DNA of 18,376 bases, taken from the NCBI GenBank assembly GCA_036164085.1, contig JAYZJV010000061.1, positions 1 to 18,376 on the forward strand, written 5' to 3'. Positions 1 through 7,231 of the stretch are shown in pieces (the stretch's first letter is position 1; each line of letters opens with the position of its first letter). Source of the stretch: TMED-70 sp036164085 (GTDB lineage Bacteria > Chloroflexota > Dehalococcoidia > Lucifugimonadales > Lucifugimonadaceae). Below the pieces are notes generated by a model that made no database searches, was not told the origin of the DNA, and saw nothing but the letters and a program-made list of their open reading frames with translations. The translations under genes and the position numbers were made by a program.

Positions 1-266
1 CCATCTCTAATTATAAGAGGAGGTAAATTTGGCCATCCAAAATGTTTTGAAATTTCATATGATGCTAATTCTCTTGATGATAAGTTCCCAATAAAAAAAT
101 CAGATAATGGTCTTTCTCCTTTTATAGGTTTATATATAGATAATAAGTTTTCTTTATCTTGGCCCGACATTTGGCACAAAAATACTTTATTAGATCCATT
201 AATTACTTCTCGTATTGAATCTATAGAAAAAATTCTTAATTTTGATTCTATTTCTTTGTTAGACAA
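1..266 (-). CDS. SCO1664-family (PI3/4-kinase-like) protein, cut by left edge
   Basis: An open frame of 88 codons runs off the left edge, so only the N-terminal part is visible. It contains the strings IYKPIKGERPLSDF and SSRELASYEISKHFGW followed by PPLIIRDG. I recognise these as the conserved N-terminal block of the SCO1664 family (VYKP..GERPLWDFP...REVAAYEVS..LGW..VPPT..RDG). That family is distantly related to phosphatidylinositol 3/4-kinases and its substrate is unknown. The first in-frame start after an upstream TAA (270-272) is TTG at 264-266. It overlaps the stop of the preceding DUF3090 gene by 8 nt, which implies translational coupling. In Actinobacteria and Chloroflexi this gene usually travels with DUF3090 and an MSMEG_4193-type phosphomutase-like gene; the third member would lie outside the window if present. 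The family call rests on remembered motifs. Confidence 0.8.
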   Translation of the reverse strand, partial: MSNKEIESKLRIFSIDSIREVINGSNKVFLCQMSGQDKENLLSIYKPIKGERPLSDFFIGNLSSRELASYEISKHFGWPNLPPLIIRD

Positions 267-762
267 TTTTTATATTCTCTATATGTCCATTCATTTTAAT
301 GCAAAAATGGCCATCCTTATTAATTGGATTTAGACATAATGTACAAATTGGTCTCCCTTGAGATATTATTTTTAGACTATTTTTTGCTAAAAATTGAGCA
401 TAATCATTTCTATAATAGAACATAGCTGCAATACCTTTGTCTCCTTCATCAACTCCAACAAAATAAAAATCAAATACGTTTGAATTTTCTTCAAATTCTA
501 AAGCTAAATCAATAAGTTTGTAATTTTTTATAGAAGAATTGTCAGCTATAGGCATAGGTGACTCTTTAGGCTTAGCATAAGATTTATATTTGTTAATATT
601 TTGAGCAATTAGTGCTAATTGTTCTTTTTCATGCAATAAATTAACATAATCGTTTTGGCATTCTATTTGAATTGAGAAAGTTCTTTCACCTGGTTCTCCA
701 ACACATTTTGGAAGCAGGCTTCTACATTCTCCAAAATTTAAATATTTTTCTTTGTCTTCCAA
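259..762 (-). CDS. DUF3090-family protein
   Basis: A 167-residue protein of unknown function. Two blocks identify the family. Near the N-terminus is LLPKCVGEPGERTFSIQ, matching the family's VG.PG.RTF signature. At the C-terminus is GRPICTLCLNPINKDGHFC followed by NGH, matching GRPPCP.C...LDP.GH.CPR.NG. Cys140, Cys143, His152 and Cys154 look like a small zinc-knuckle, which is inference. There is no signal peptide or membrane segment. The start is TTG at 760-762; the only candidates upstream before the in-frame stop at 805-807 are ATT codons, and I see no clear Shine-Dalgarno. The gene is coupled to the SCO1664-like gene downstream and divergent from cimA across a 105-bp AT-rich gap. The family occurs mainly in Actinobacteria and Chloroflexi, which is one of the better taxonomic hints here. 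Confidence 0.85.
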   Translation of the reverse strand: MEDKEKYLNFGECRSLLPKCVGEPGERTFSIQIECQNDYVNLLHEKEQLALIAQNINKYKSYAKPKESPMPIADNSSIKNYKLIDLALEFEENSNVFDFYFVGVDEGDKGIAAMFYYRNDYAQFLAKNSLKIISQGRPICTLCLNPINKDGHFCIKMNGHIENIKIV

Positions 763-867
763 TGTAATATCGCAAATTTTAATTTTTATTTTAACTACTT
801 TATATTAGATTATTTTTAGAATAATAGATATATTAGAACTGTTAGTAAAAAAAAAGCTTAACTTCTG

Positions 868-2490
868 ATGGAAAAATCACAAAAAATAGAAATTTATGAT
901 ACGACTTTAAGAGATGGGACTCAACAGAGTGGAATCAACTTGTCTCTAGAAGAAAAAATACTAATTACCAAAAAATTAGATGAACTAGGAGTAGATTTTA
1001 TAGAAGGGGGATTTGCTGGTTCAAACCCAAAAGATGAAGAATATTTTAAAAGAGTAAAAAGCCTAGATTTAAAACATTCTAAAATAGTTTCTTTTGGTCA
1101 AACAAGAAAACCAAATTCAAAAGTTAATGAAGATCCTTTTATAAATGCAATACTGACGGCCAAAACCGATTATGTGACAATAGTTGGAAAAGCTAGTGCA
1201 TACCAAACTGAAAAAATAATAAAAACTTCTTTAGAAGAAAACATAAATATGATAAGTGATTCAATAGAATTTCTTAAAAAAAACAAGAAGGAAGTTTTTT
1301 TTGATGCAGAACATTTTTTTGATGGATATAAAGATAATCCTGAATATTCTGTTTTATGCTTAAAAACTGCCTTGAAAGCTGGTGCAAGAAGAATCATATT
1401 ATGTGATACAAATGGAGGAACCCTTCCAAGTGAAATACATGAAATTACAAAGATTATTTTAAATGAATTTAAAAAAGAAAAATTATTTGGCATACACACT
1501 CATAACGATACAGATACTGCTGTAGCTTCATCTTTATCCGCAGTCGAAGCTGGTATTTTTCAAGTTCAAGGTTGCATTAACGGATATGGAGAAAGGACAG
1601 GAAATGCTAATTTGATCAGCGTTATTGCAAATTTAAATTTAAAAATGAACAAAAAAACACTTTTAAACGATAAAAACTTAAATCAACTAACTAATGTTTC
1701 AAATTTCGTTTCTGAAGTAGCTAATAAAAGACCGTTCCCCTTTCAACCTTTTGTTGGTAAAAATGCATTTACTCATAAAGGAGGAATGCATGCAGCTGGA
1801 TACTTAATTGATCCTCAATCTTTTCAACATATAGAACCAACAGATGTAGGAAATGAGTCATCTATTTCTATATCCGAGCTATCAGGTAAAAAAAGTATTA
1901 TGACTAGAATAAAAAATTTAGGACTGGAAAAGATTTTAGATGATAAAGATGCAGAAAAAATTATCAGATTAATTAAAGAAAAGGAGTCCAAAGGGTATGC
2001 TTTTGAATTAGCAGGTTCGTCTTTAGATTTATTAATTCATAGAAGTCTACCAAATTATGAACAAAAATTCGAGTTAGTGGATTTTATGGTGATAATAGAA
2101 AATAAGAGAAGAGGTTCTTTAGGGACAGGTTGGAGACAAGATGATTTGGAGCATCCAATGCTTTCAGAGGCAACAATAAAATTAAAAACATACGACAAAA
2201 CAGTACATACTGCTGCAGAAGGCAATGGTCCTGTAGACGCACTAGATAAAGCAACAAGAAAGGGTTTAATAGGCTCTTTCCCTGAAATAGACAAATTAAG
2301 ACTTACAGATTACATAGTTAGAGTGGTTGAAGAAGGTACAGGTACAGGTGCTGTTGTGAGAGTAATTATAGAATCATCAGATGATAAGGATGTCTGGACT
2401 ACAGTAGGAGCATCATCTAACATTATTGAAGCTAGTTGGCTAGCATTATCTGATTCTATTGAATGGTTTTTAATTAAGAACTCTCAATAG
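868..2490 (+). CDS. cimA: (R)-citramalate synthase
   Basis: Condenses acetyl-CoA with pyruvate to (R)-citramalate, the first step of the threonine-independent isoleucine route. The 540-residue length fits the CimA (TIGR00977-like) group. DTTLRDGTQQ at residues 11-20 gives the HMGL-like catalytic Arg15 and metal ligand Asp16. GIHTHND gives the metal-binding His210 and His212. The blocks DAEHFFDGYKDNPEY (~146-160), CDTNGGTLP and GYGERTGNANL separate CimA from LeuA. The C-terminal third is the LeuA-type allosteric dimer domain, so isoleucine feedback is likely (family knowledge). It sits outside the T-box operon on the opposite strand. Its product could use LeuCD and LeuB from that operon and then IlvBN and IlvC. 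The ATG at 868 lacks an obvious Shine-Dalgarno. A TATATT (829-834) is a weak -10 candidate without a convincing -35. The 3' end overlaps the convergent JAMM gene by 17 nt. Confidence 0.93.
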   Translation: MEKSQKIEIYDTTLRDGTQQSGINLSLEEKILITKKLDELGVDFIEGGFAGSNPKDEEYFKRVKSLDLKHSKIVSFGQTRKPNSKVNEDPFINAILTAKTDYVTIVGKASAYQTEKIIKTSLEENINMISDSIEFLKKNKKEVFFDAEHFFDGYKDNPEYSVLCLKTALKAGARRIILCDTNGGTLPSEIHEITKIILNEFKKEKLFGIHTHNDTDTAVASSLSAVEAGIFQVQGCINGYGERTGNANLISVIANLNLKMNKKTLLNDKNLNQLTNVSNFVSEVANKRPFPFQPFVGKNAFTHKGGMHAAGYLIDPQSFQHIEPTDVGNESSISISELSGKKSIMTRIKNLGLEKILDDKDAEKIIRLIKEKESKGYAFELAGSSLDLLIHRSLPNYEQKFELVDFMVIIENKRRGSLGTGWRQDDLEHPMLSEATIKLKTYDKTVHTAAEGNGPVDALDKATRKGLIGSFPEIDKLRLTDYIVRVVEEGTGTGAVVRVIIESSDDKDVWTTVGASSNIIEASWLALSDSIEWFLIKNSQ

Positions 2491-2923
2491 GACTAATATA
2501 AGCATCTCCATCATGCTCAATAATAATTTCTTCGACCTTACTGTCTGATGAAATTTTAAAAGCTCTTACTATAGGCCTAGTTTTTTCGACAAGTGAAATT
2601 AGAACATAATTAGGTTCAATCCATCCAGACTCTACAGCATTTACAATATCAGTTGGTGAAGGATATGCTTGAGAAAGGGTATGAGAATGATATATAGAAA
2701 GTATTTCTAGATTATTTTCTTCTGCATATTTCTCGGCAGAAATTTGATCTAATGGATCCAAAGAATATCTTTTGATTGGAGCTTCGTGAATATTTTTACA
2801 TTTAAAAATTTCTACTACTTCATTCTTTTTTCCCATCAAATATCCACAACATTCATTTGGATCTTCAATTAATGAGTGTTCAATTAACTTTGAAATTATT
2901 TGTCTTGGTATTATTATTTTCAT
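2474..2923 (-). CDS. M67-family JAMM metallopeptidase
   Basis: A 149-residue Mov34/MPN/PAD-1 type zinc isopeptidase. The full JAMM signature is visible: Glu24 in NECCG, then His79-Ser80-His81, seven residues, Ser89, two residues and Asp92 (YHSH...PSPTD). These are the zinc ligands and catalytic residues, so it should be active. Bacterial relatives (Mec/CysO-type) cleave ubiquitin-like sulfur-carrier proteins of the MoaD/ThiS fold. No carrier, E1-like or cysteine-synthase gene is present in this window, so the substrate is unknown. There is no signal peptide, so it is cytosolic. The start ATG at 2923 lies 6 nt after a perfect TATACT box on the same strand, suggesting a leaderless mRNA. The C-terminus overlaps the convergent cimA stop by 17 nt. 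Confidence 0.9.
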   Translation of the reverse strand: MKIIIPRQIISKLIEHSLIEDPNECCGYLMGKKNEVVEIFKCKNIHEAPIKRYSLDPLDQISAEKYAEENNLEILSIYHSHTLSQAYPSPTDIVNAVESGWIEPNYVLISLVEKTRPIVRAFKISSDSKVEEIIIEHDGDAYISPIESS

Positions 2924-2947
2924 AATTACAGTATAAATTATTTTTTT
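2924..2947. promoter_or_regulatory. Compact divergent promoter region between JAMM and hydratase genes
   Basis: Only 24 bp separate two divergent start codons, and neither has a Shine-Dalgarno. On the minus strand TATACT (2935-2930) ends exactly 6 nt before the JAMM ATG, so transcription would begin at or next to the A of the ATG. On the plus strand TATAAA (2932-2937) overlaps it and ends 10 nt before the hydratase ATG. The two -10 boxes share bases, and each -35 region would lie inside the opposite gene. No strong -35 hexamer was identified, so this is a motif-and-spacing inference. Confidence 0.4.
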
Positions 2948-3712
2948 ATGAACAATATTTCAAAAAACATTATCAATTGCAGACAAAATAACAAAAAAAT
3001 TGTAATTCATGAAAAAGATAAAATGAATTTACATTTTTCTGATGGATATATTATTCAAAATGAAATATTCAATCATTATTCAAAATCAGAAAAGTTTAAT
3101 GCTTGGAAAATAGGCTGTACTACAAAAGTTATGCAAGAATACCTTAAAATCCCCTCTCCTTGCCTGGGAAGAGTAATGAAAAAAAATGTTTATAAGGGAG
3201 ATTCAAAATTAGATTTTAAAAATTTTATTCGACCTGGTGTTGAGTGTGAAATAGGTGTGATTCTTTCTGATGAATTTGATTATACTAATGAGATTAAAGA
3301 ATTCGACAAAATAATTGAAAAAGTTGTCCCATCAATAGAAATAGTTGATGATAGATGGCCAGATTATAGTAAAGAAAATACCCCTACGCTTATAGCTGAT
3401 GATTTCTTTGCTTCAACAATTGTATATGGTGAAGGAATAAATATAAAAGACATAGATAATTTAAGTGATTTAAAGGGATTTATGTCATCAAATAATAAGA
3501 TTATAGGAAAAGGAAAAGGTTCAGATATTCTTGACAATCCATTAAATGCCCTAAGTTGGTTCCTCAATTTCAGTTTTATAGGTAATAATGTACCAAAAGC
3601 CGGAGATTTAATCTCATTGGGATCCATTGTTCAAACATATTGGGTTAATAAAAATGACACAATAAAAATAGATATTGAAAAAATAGGAAAAGTGGAAGTT
3701 GAATTCAAATAG
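2948..3712 (+). CDS. MhpD/FAH-superfamily 2-oxo acid hydratase or related enzyme
   Basis: About 254 residues, matching the 2-keto-4-pentenoate hydratase family (around 260). Seen in order: AWKIGCTTKVMQ (Lys54) matching the family's GYKVG.TS.AMQ; RPGVECEIGVIL with Glu99 and Glu101; SIEIVDDRWPDY with Glu131. These acidic residues correspond to the divalent-metal ligands of MhpD. The C-terminus has the family's KAGDLISLG block. It probably hydrates or cleaves a 2-oxo acid in the cytosol; the substrate cannot be read from sequence. I start at ATG 2948. An in-frame ATG at 2900 would add 16 aromatic residues unlike the family and run into the divergent JAMM gene. The enolase-superfamily gene follows after 15 bp, so the two form an operon. 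The pairing resembles sugar-acid catabolism, where a dehydratase makes a 2-keto-3-deoxy acid and an FAH-fold enzyme acts later. Confidence 0.75.
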   Translation: MNNISKNIINCRQNNKKIVIHEKDKMNLHFSDGYIIQNEIFNHYSKSEKFNAWKIGCTTKVMQEYLKIPSPCLGRVMKKNVYKGDSKLDFKNFIRPGVECEIGVILSDEFDYTNEIKEFDKIIEKVVPSIEIVDDRWPDYSKENTPTLIADDFFASTIVYGEGINIKDIDNLSDLKGFMSSNNKIIGKGKGSDILDNPLNALSWFLNFSFIGNNVPKAGDLISLGSIVQTYWVNKNDTIKIDIEKIGKVEVEFK

Positions 3713-3727
3713 GAGAAGGCTTTAAAA

Positions 3728-4903
3728 ATGAAAATCATAAATTTAGAAGTATTTATTACTAATCCAGGAGAAAGTAATTTAGATGATGATTTTTCTAAAT
3801 CTATCAAATATTTTGGTAAAAATCTTATTTTTGTTAAATTAGAAACTGACATAGGGATTACAGGATGGGGAGAATGTTATTCACAAACTGATAGGGATAT
3901 CCAAATCACTTCTCATGTTGAAAAACTAAAGAAATACATAATAGATTATGATCCTATTAATATTAGAAACTTCCTGTTGGGCGCACAAAGAGATTTTTCT
4001 AACAAAAGACCTTCTATGGACTTTTGGTGTGCTGTCAGTGGAATAGAAATTGCAATGTGGGACATTTTAGGTAAATACTTCGAGCAACCTGTATATAATC
4101 TACTCGGTGGAAAAATCAGAGAAAAAATAAAGGTATATGCTAACGGATGGGCAACTAGCCTTGAAGAAGAAACTCTGGCAAAAAATGCATTAGAAATGGT
4201 AAACAAAAGAGGATTCAAGGCATTAAAATTTGACCCTTTTACAGGACCTTGGGAGGATTGGCCAGAAAATGAAATTTTATTTGAAGCATCAAAGAGGGTA
4301 GGAATCGTTAGAGAAGCTGTTGGTCCAAATATTGAAATCTTGGTAGAAGTTCATAGAAGGTTATCCGTGTCTAAGGCTCAAATTTTCACACATGAGATAG
4401 AGAAATTCAAACCTTTTTGGGTTGAAGAACCCTGTATAGCAGAAAATATAGATGCTATAAAAGAAGTCAAAGAAAACACAAATATTCCTGTAGTAACAGG
4501 CGAAGCATTATATTCAAGAAATATGTTTAGAGATGTTTTTCAAAAAAGAGCTGCGGATATTATTAATCCTGACATTTGTAATACTGGAGGGATACTTGAA
4601 TTGATTATGATTTCAGCAATGGCAGAGACATTTTCAATAGCAGTATCTCCACATGGCTGGAATTCAACTGGGATAGGAGCTTCAGCTGCTTTACAAGCAT
4701 CTTCTGTTATCAATAACTTTATAATCTATGAATACATGGTTCATGTTGAAGAATTCTCAAAGAAAATCACAAAAAATCACCCTGTAGTTGAAGATAGTTT
4801 TATTGAACTAAATAGTTTGCCTGGACTAGGTTCTTATATAGAAGAAAAAGAATTAACTTTTAAAGACATAAATAATAAAAGAGATTTCGGAAATTTAGGC
4901 TAA
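3728..4903 (+). CDS. Enolase-superfamily (mandelate racemase/galactonate dehydratase-like) protein
   Basis: A 391-residue two-domain enolase-superfamily protein. An N-terminal capping domain (about 1-125) precedes the TIM barrel. Barrel motifs in order: ALKFDPF with Lys167 and Asp169; VEVHRRL with Glu207 (metal ligand, where many relatives have Asp) and His209; VEEP at 232-235; TGE with Glu259; and SPHGW with His309. The ExH plus SPHGW pattern is that of acid-sugar dehydratases of the galactonate dehydratase type rather than muconate-cycloisomerase types. It would dehydrate an aldonic acid to a 2-keto-3-deoxy acid; the exact sugar is unknown. The Shine-Dalgarno AGGAGAAGG lies just upstream, overlapping the end of the hydratase gene. 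The stop codon overlaps the convergent acylase stop by 4 nt. Such proteins are expanded in SAR202 Chloroflexota (general knowledge). Confidence 0.85.
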   Translation: MKIINLEVFITNPGESNLDDDFSKSIKYFGKNLIFVKLETDIGITGWGECYSQTDRDIQITSHVEKLKKYIIDYDPINIRNFLLGAQRDFSNKRPSMDFWCAVSGIEIAMWDILGKYFEQPVYNLLGGKIREKIKVYANGWATSLEEETLAKNALEMVNKRGFKALKFDPFTGPWEDWPENEILFEASKRVGIVREAVGPNIEILVEVHRRLSVSKAQIFTHEIEKFKPFWVEEPCIAENIDAIKEVKENTNIPVVTGEALYSRNMFRDVFQKRAADIINPDICNTGGILELIMISAMAETFSIAVSPHGWNSTGIGASAALQASSVINNFIIYEYMVHVEEFSKKITKNHPVVEDSFIELNSLPGLGSYIEEKELTFKDINNKRDFGNLG

Positions 4904-7227
4904 ATTTTTGAAAGTGTCTGTTTTTTATAATTATTTTTTATTTCATCCCAATCCCATATTTGAGGTATAGTTTCTCCATTTGCCCACAGATCTAACTGAT
5001 CAAAATAGTTCTTTGAACCTGGATTCCCTGAAGACCCTAATGGAACAATCCATCTACTGTTTTTCCAGTTGCTAGGGTCATGAGCATATCTGTTTACTGA
5101 AGCCGCTATAACATTATAATTTTTATCATACGAACCTGCTAAAGGAGTATCGCCATCACCACTAGCAGAGACTTTTTTAGGATTTAAAATTTTAGAATAG
5201 TTTTCAAATACAGAACTTAAAGGATGTTGGTGATTTGTTTTATGAAGATTCCCCCATTTCCATTCTTCTATATTTTCACCAAATTTTGATTTCAAATAAA
5301 TAATAGCCGATTTGAATGAATTTTCAAATATACTTTGCCAATTCTCATTTTTGCCTAATAAAAAACTTTTATCATTACCAATATGTTCATTAATCAAAGG
5401 GACTAAAAATCTTCTAACATGAGAAACCGCTCCATAATTTTTCCATTGTATTGTCTCTTCGGCTAAATTTGAATAATTGAGTTTTATTATTTCCTGAATT
5501 ATTTGTTCTTTTGTTACTGTATATATTGAGGCTCCAGAACTTTGCTTATCCATTAAAAAATCCCATTTATGAAGTATTTCAATTGCCTCTTTTTCAAGTT
5601 TTGATAATTTAGAATTTGAAAATTTTATACTCTTAGAATAGGAAATGATTTTCTCAGCTGGTATAGAAAATTTTTGATTATGCATTTCAAGCATATTTTC
5701 TATTTTCAGATTGGTAGAATTTTCTTGAATGTAATTTACTAAAACTTTAGCTCTATATTCTGGAGCAAAAGCAACCGACATAAAATAGGGATAATCATGA
5801 TCTACAACTTGTTGATTACAAGTTACTACCCATCCTTCTATAGGATTTCTTGATTTTGGCAACTCTTCTCTAGGGATCTCTTCAGTTACCTGATATTTTT
5901 CGTCCCATCCTTTAGCAATACCCCATTCATGCTGTTTATGTCTGATTGGAACAGCACCAGCAAATTTATATCCAAAATTCTTATATATATCTGCATAGGG
6001 ATAATTATTTGTCCGGTCGGTCCACTTATCAAAAGCTTTTTCTAAATCATCAGCTGATTTAGATTTCATCGCTTCATATGCTGAATCCATCCAATAAGTT
6101 CCTTCATCTAAACCTCCAGGATCAGAAAGAGAGAGTACATATTCATCATTAGGGTTTCCAAAAATTACATTTCCGTTTTTAGTTTTGATAACATCTAGTA
6201 GGATTTTTTCCTCATTTCTAGGAAAAATTTCCTTTTGGAAATGCTCAGTATCAATCCATTCATTATTATACAATTGCTGAATCTTATCATTAGAATATCT
6301 TAATTTTTCAATAAAAATATCTTGAGTATCGGCTCCTCCATGAGTCATTCCCCATGCAACATTTTTATTGTGAGAGAAATGCATAAATCCAGGATACCCA
6401 GGAATAGTATGTCCCATACCTTCAAAAGTATCACATTTCAGATGTATCTGATAATAAACATTAGGGGTATCTAAAGTTCGGTGAGAATCTCCCCCTACTA
6501 ACGGGTATCCCGAATAAGATTTTTCTCCAGATATTGACCATCCATTTGATTCTCCATCTACTGCACCAATAGCTTTAAAATTTTCTGCAGCTTCACTCAA
6601 CTCTTCAACAGCATTTTTAACCTGCCCTGAGTAAATAGTTCCTGGAGGCAAAGTCAATAAAGCTCCAGGAAAATATCCAGGAATTAACTTTGCAGCTTTT
6701 TCTGGCCCTATTTCATTAGATAATTGTGAATAAAAAAGTTTCCCATTAAACGAACCTTCTGCAGCATTCCTGATTTTATAAATTAATATAGAGTGCCAAT
6801 CTTCCCACGGTTCAGGTTCTACCCCTAAAAGGTTATATTCTAAAGGCAATACTGAAGTTTTAGAAAGAAAAAAATTAACACCTTTTGTAAAACTGTTAAT
6901 CATTTTCTTTGCTCCATTTGAAGCATTCCTCAGATCTGATTTAGCTACTTTTTCAAAGTTACGCTTAATGTTTAACTTATCATTAGATATTGCTTTTTTA
7001 CCCAAATATTCTGAGGATCTACCTAGGCACCTCAACCTATCTAAATCCATTTGAAATAATCTATCTTGAGCTATAGAAAATCCTTGTGCAAAAAATAAGT
7101 CATTCTCATTATCTGCAATTATATGTGGAATTCCCCATTTATCTCTGTAAATTTCAACGTCTCCAGTCAATTCTTCAGAATTGAACGAAGAATCTAAATC
7201 TGGTAAAAAATCTTTTGGATCTAACAT
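4900..7227 (-). CDS. S45 penicillin-acylase-family Ntn hydrolase
   Basis: A 775-residue amide hydrolase precursor. The family is made as one chain and self-cleaves so that a Ser becomes the N-terminal nucleophile of the beta subunit. Here that is most likely Ser227 in GESNGWSISG, followed by the family's substrate loop (GGDSHR). Other family blocks are WGIPHIIADNENDLFFAQGF near the N-terminus, TNNYPYADIYKNFGY, GWVVTCNQQVV, SGDGDTPLAG and GNPGSKNYFDQLDLWANG. Most relatives are exported, but this chain begins with a charged segment and has no signal peptide or N-terminal helix, so it is predicted cytosolic. The ATG lies 4 bp after the leuB stop with little room for its own ribosome site, so it is probably co-transcribed and coupled to leuB under the T-box. 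The substrate (beta-lactam, acyl-homoserine lactone, other N-acyl compound) cannot be told from sequence. Confidence 0.9.
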   Translation of the reverse strand: MLDPKDFLPDLDSSFNSEELTGDVEIYRDKWGIPHIIADNENDLFFAQGFSIAQDRLFQMDLDRLRCLGRSSEYLGKKAISNDKLNIKRNFEKVAKSDLRNASNGAKKMINSFTKGVNFFLSKTSVLPLEYNLLGVEPEPWEDWHSILIYKIRNAAEGSFNGKLFYSQLSNEIGPEKAAKLIPGYFPGALLTLPPGTIYSGQVKNAVEELSEAAENFKAIGAVDGESNGWSISGEKSYSGYPLVGGDSHRTLDTPNVYYQIHLKCDTFEGMGHTIPGYPGFMHFSHNKNVAWGMTHGGADTQDIFIEKLRYSNDKIQQLYNNEWIDTEHFQKEIFPRNEEKILLDVIKTKNGNVIFGNPNDEYVLSLSDPGGLDEGTYWMDSAYEAMKSKSADDLEKAFDKWTDRTNNYPYADIYKNFGYKFAGAVPIRHKQHEWGIAKGWDEKYQVTEEIPREELPKSRNPIEGWVVTCNQQVVDHDYPYFMSVAFAPEYRAKVLVNYIQENSTNLKIENMLEMHNQKFSIPAEKIISYSKSIKFSNSKLSKLEKEAIEILHKWDFLMDKQSSGASIYTVTKEQIIQEIIKLNYSNLAEETIQWKNYGAVSHVRRFLVPLINEHIGNDKSFLLGKNENWQSIFENSFKSAIIYLKSKFGENIEEWKWGNLHKTNHQHPLSSVFENYSKILNPKKVSASGDGDTPLAGSYDKNYNVIAASVNRYAHDPSNWKNSRWIVPLGSSGNPGSKNYFDQLDLWANGETIPQIWDWDEIKNNYKKQTLSKI

Positions 7228-7231
7228 GGAT

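Noticed and set aside
847..855. Nine-A run upstream of cimA as a terminator U-tract for the minus-strand genes
   Set aside because: No stable hairpin lies on the correct side, and no gene ends there on either strand.
868..2490. A second leuA (2-isopropylmalate synthase) or homocitrate synthase
   Set aside because: The DAEHFFDGYK, CDTNGG and GFAGSNPKD blocks are typical of the citramalate synthase group and are absent from the leuA at 11528-13069.
2900..2947. Longer start for the MhpD-like protein (aromatic N-terminus)
   Set aside because: It overlaps the first codons of the divergent JAMM gene and the residues are simply its antisense. The ATG at 2948 gives the family length.
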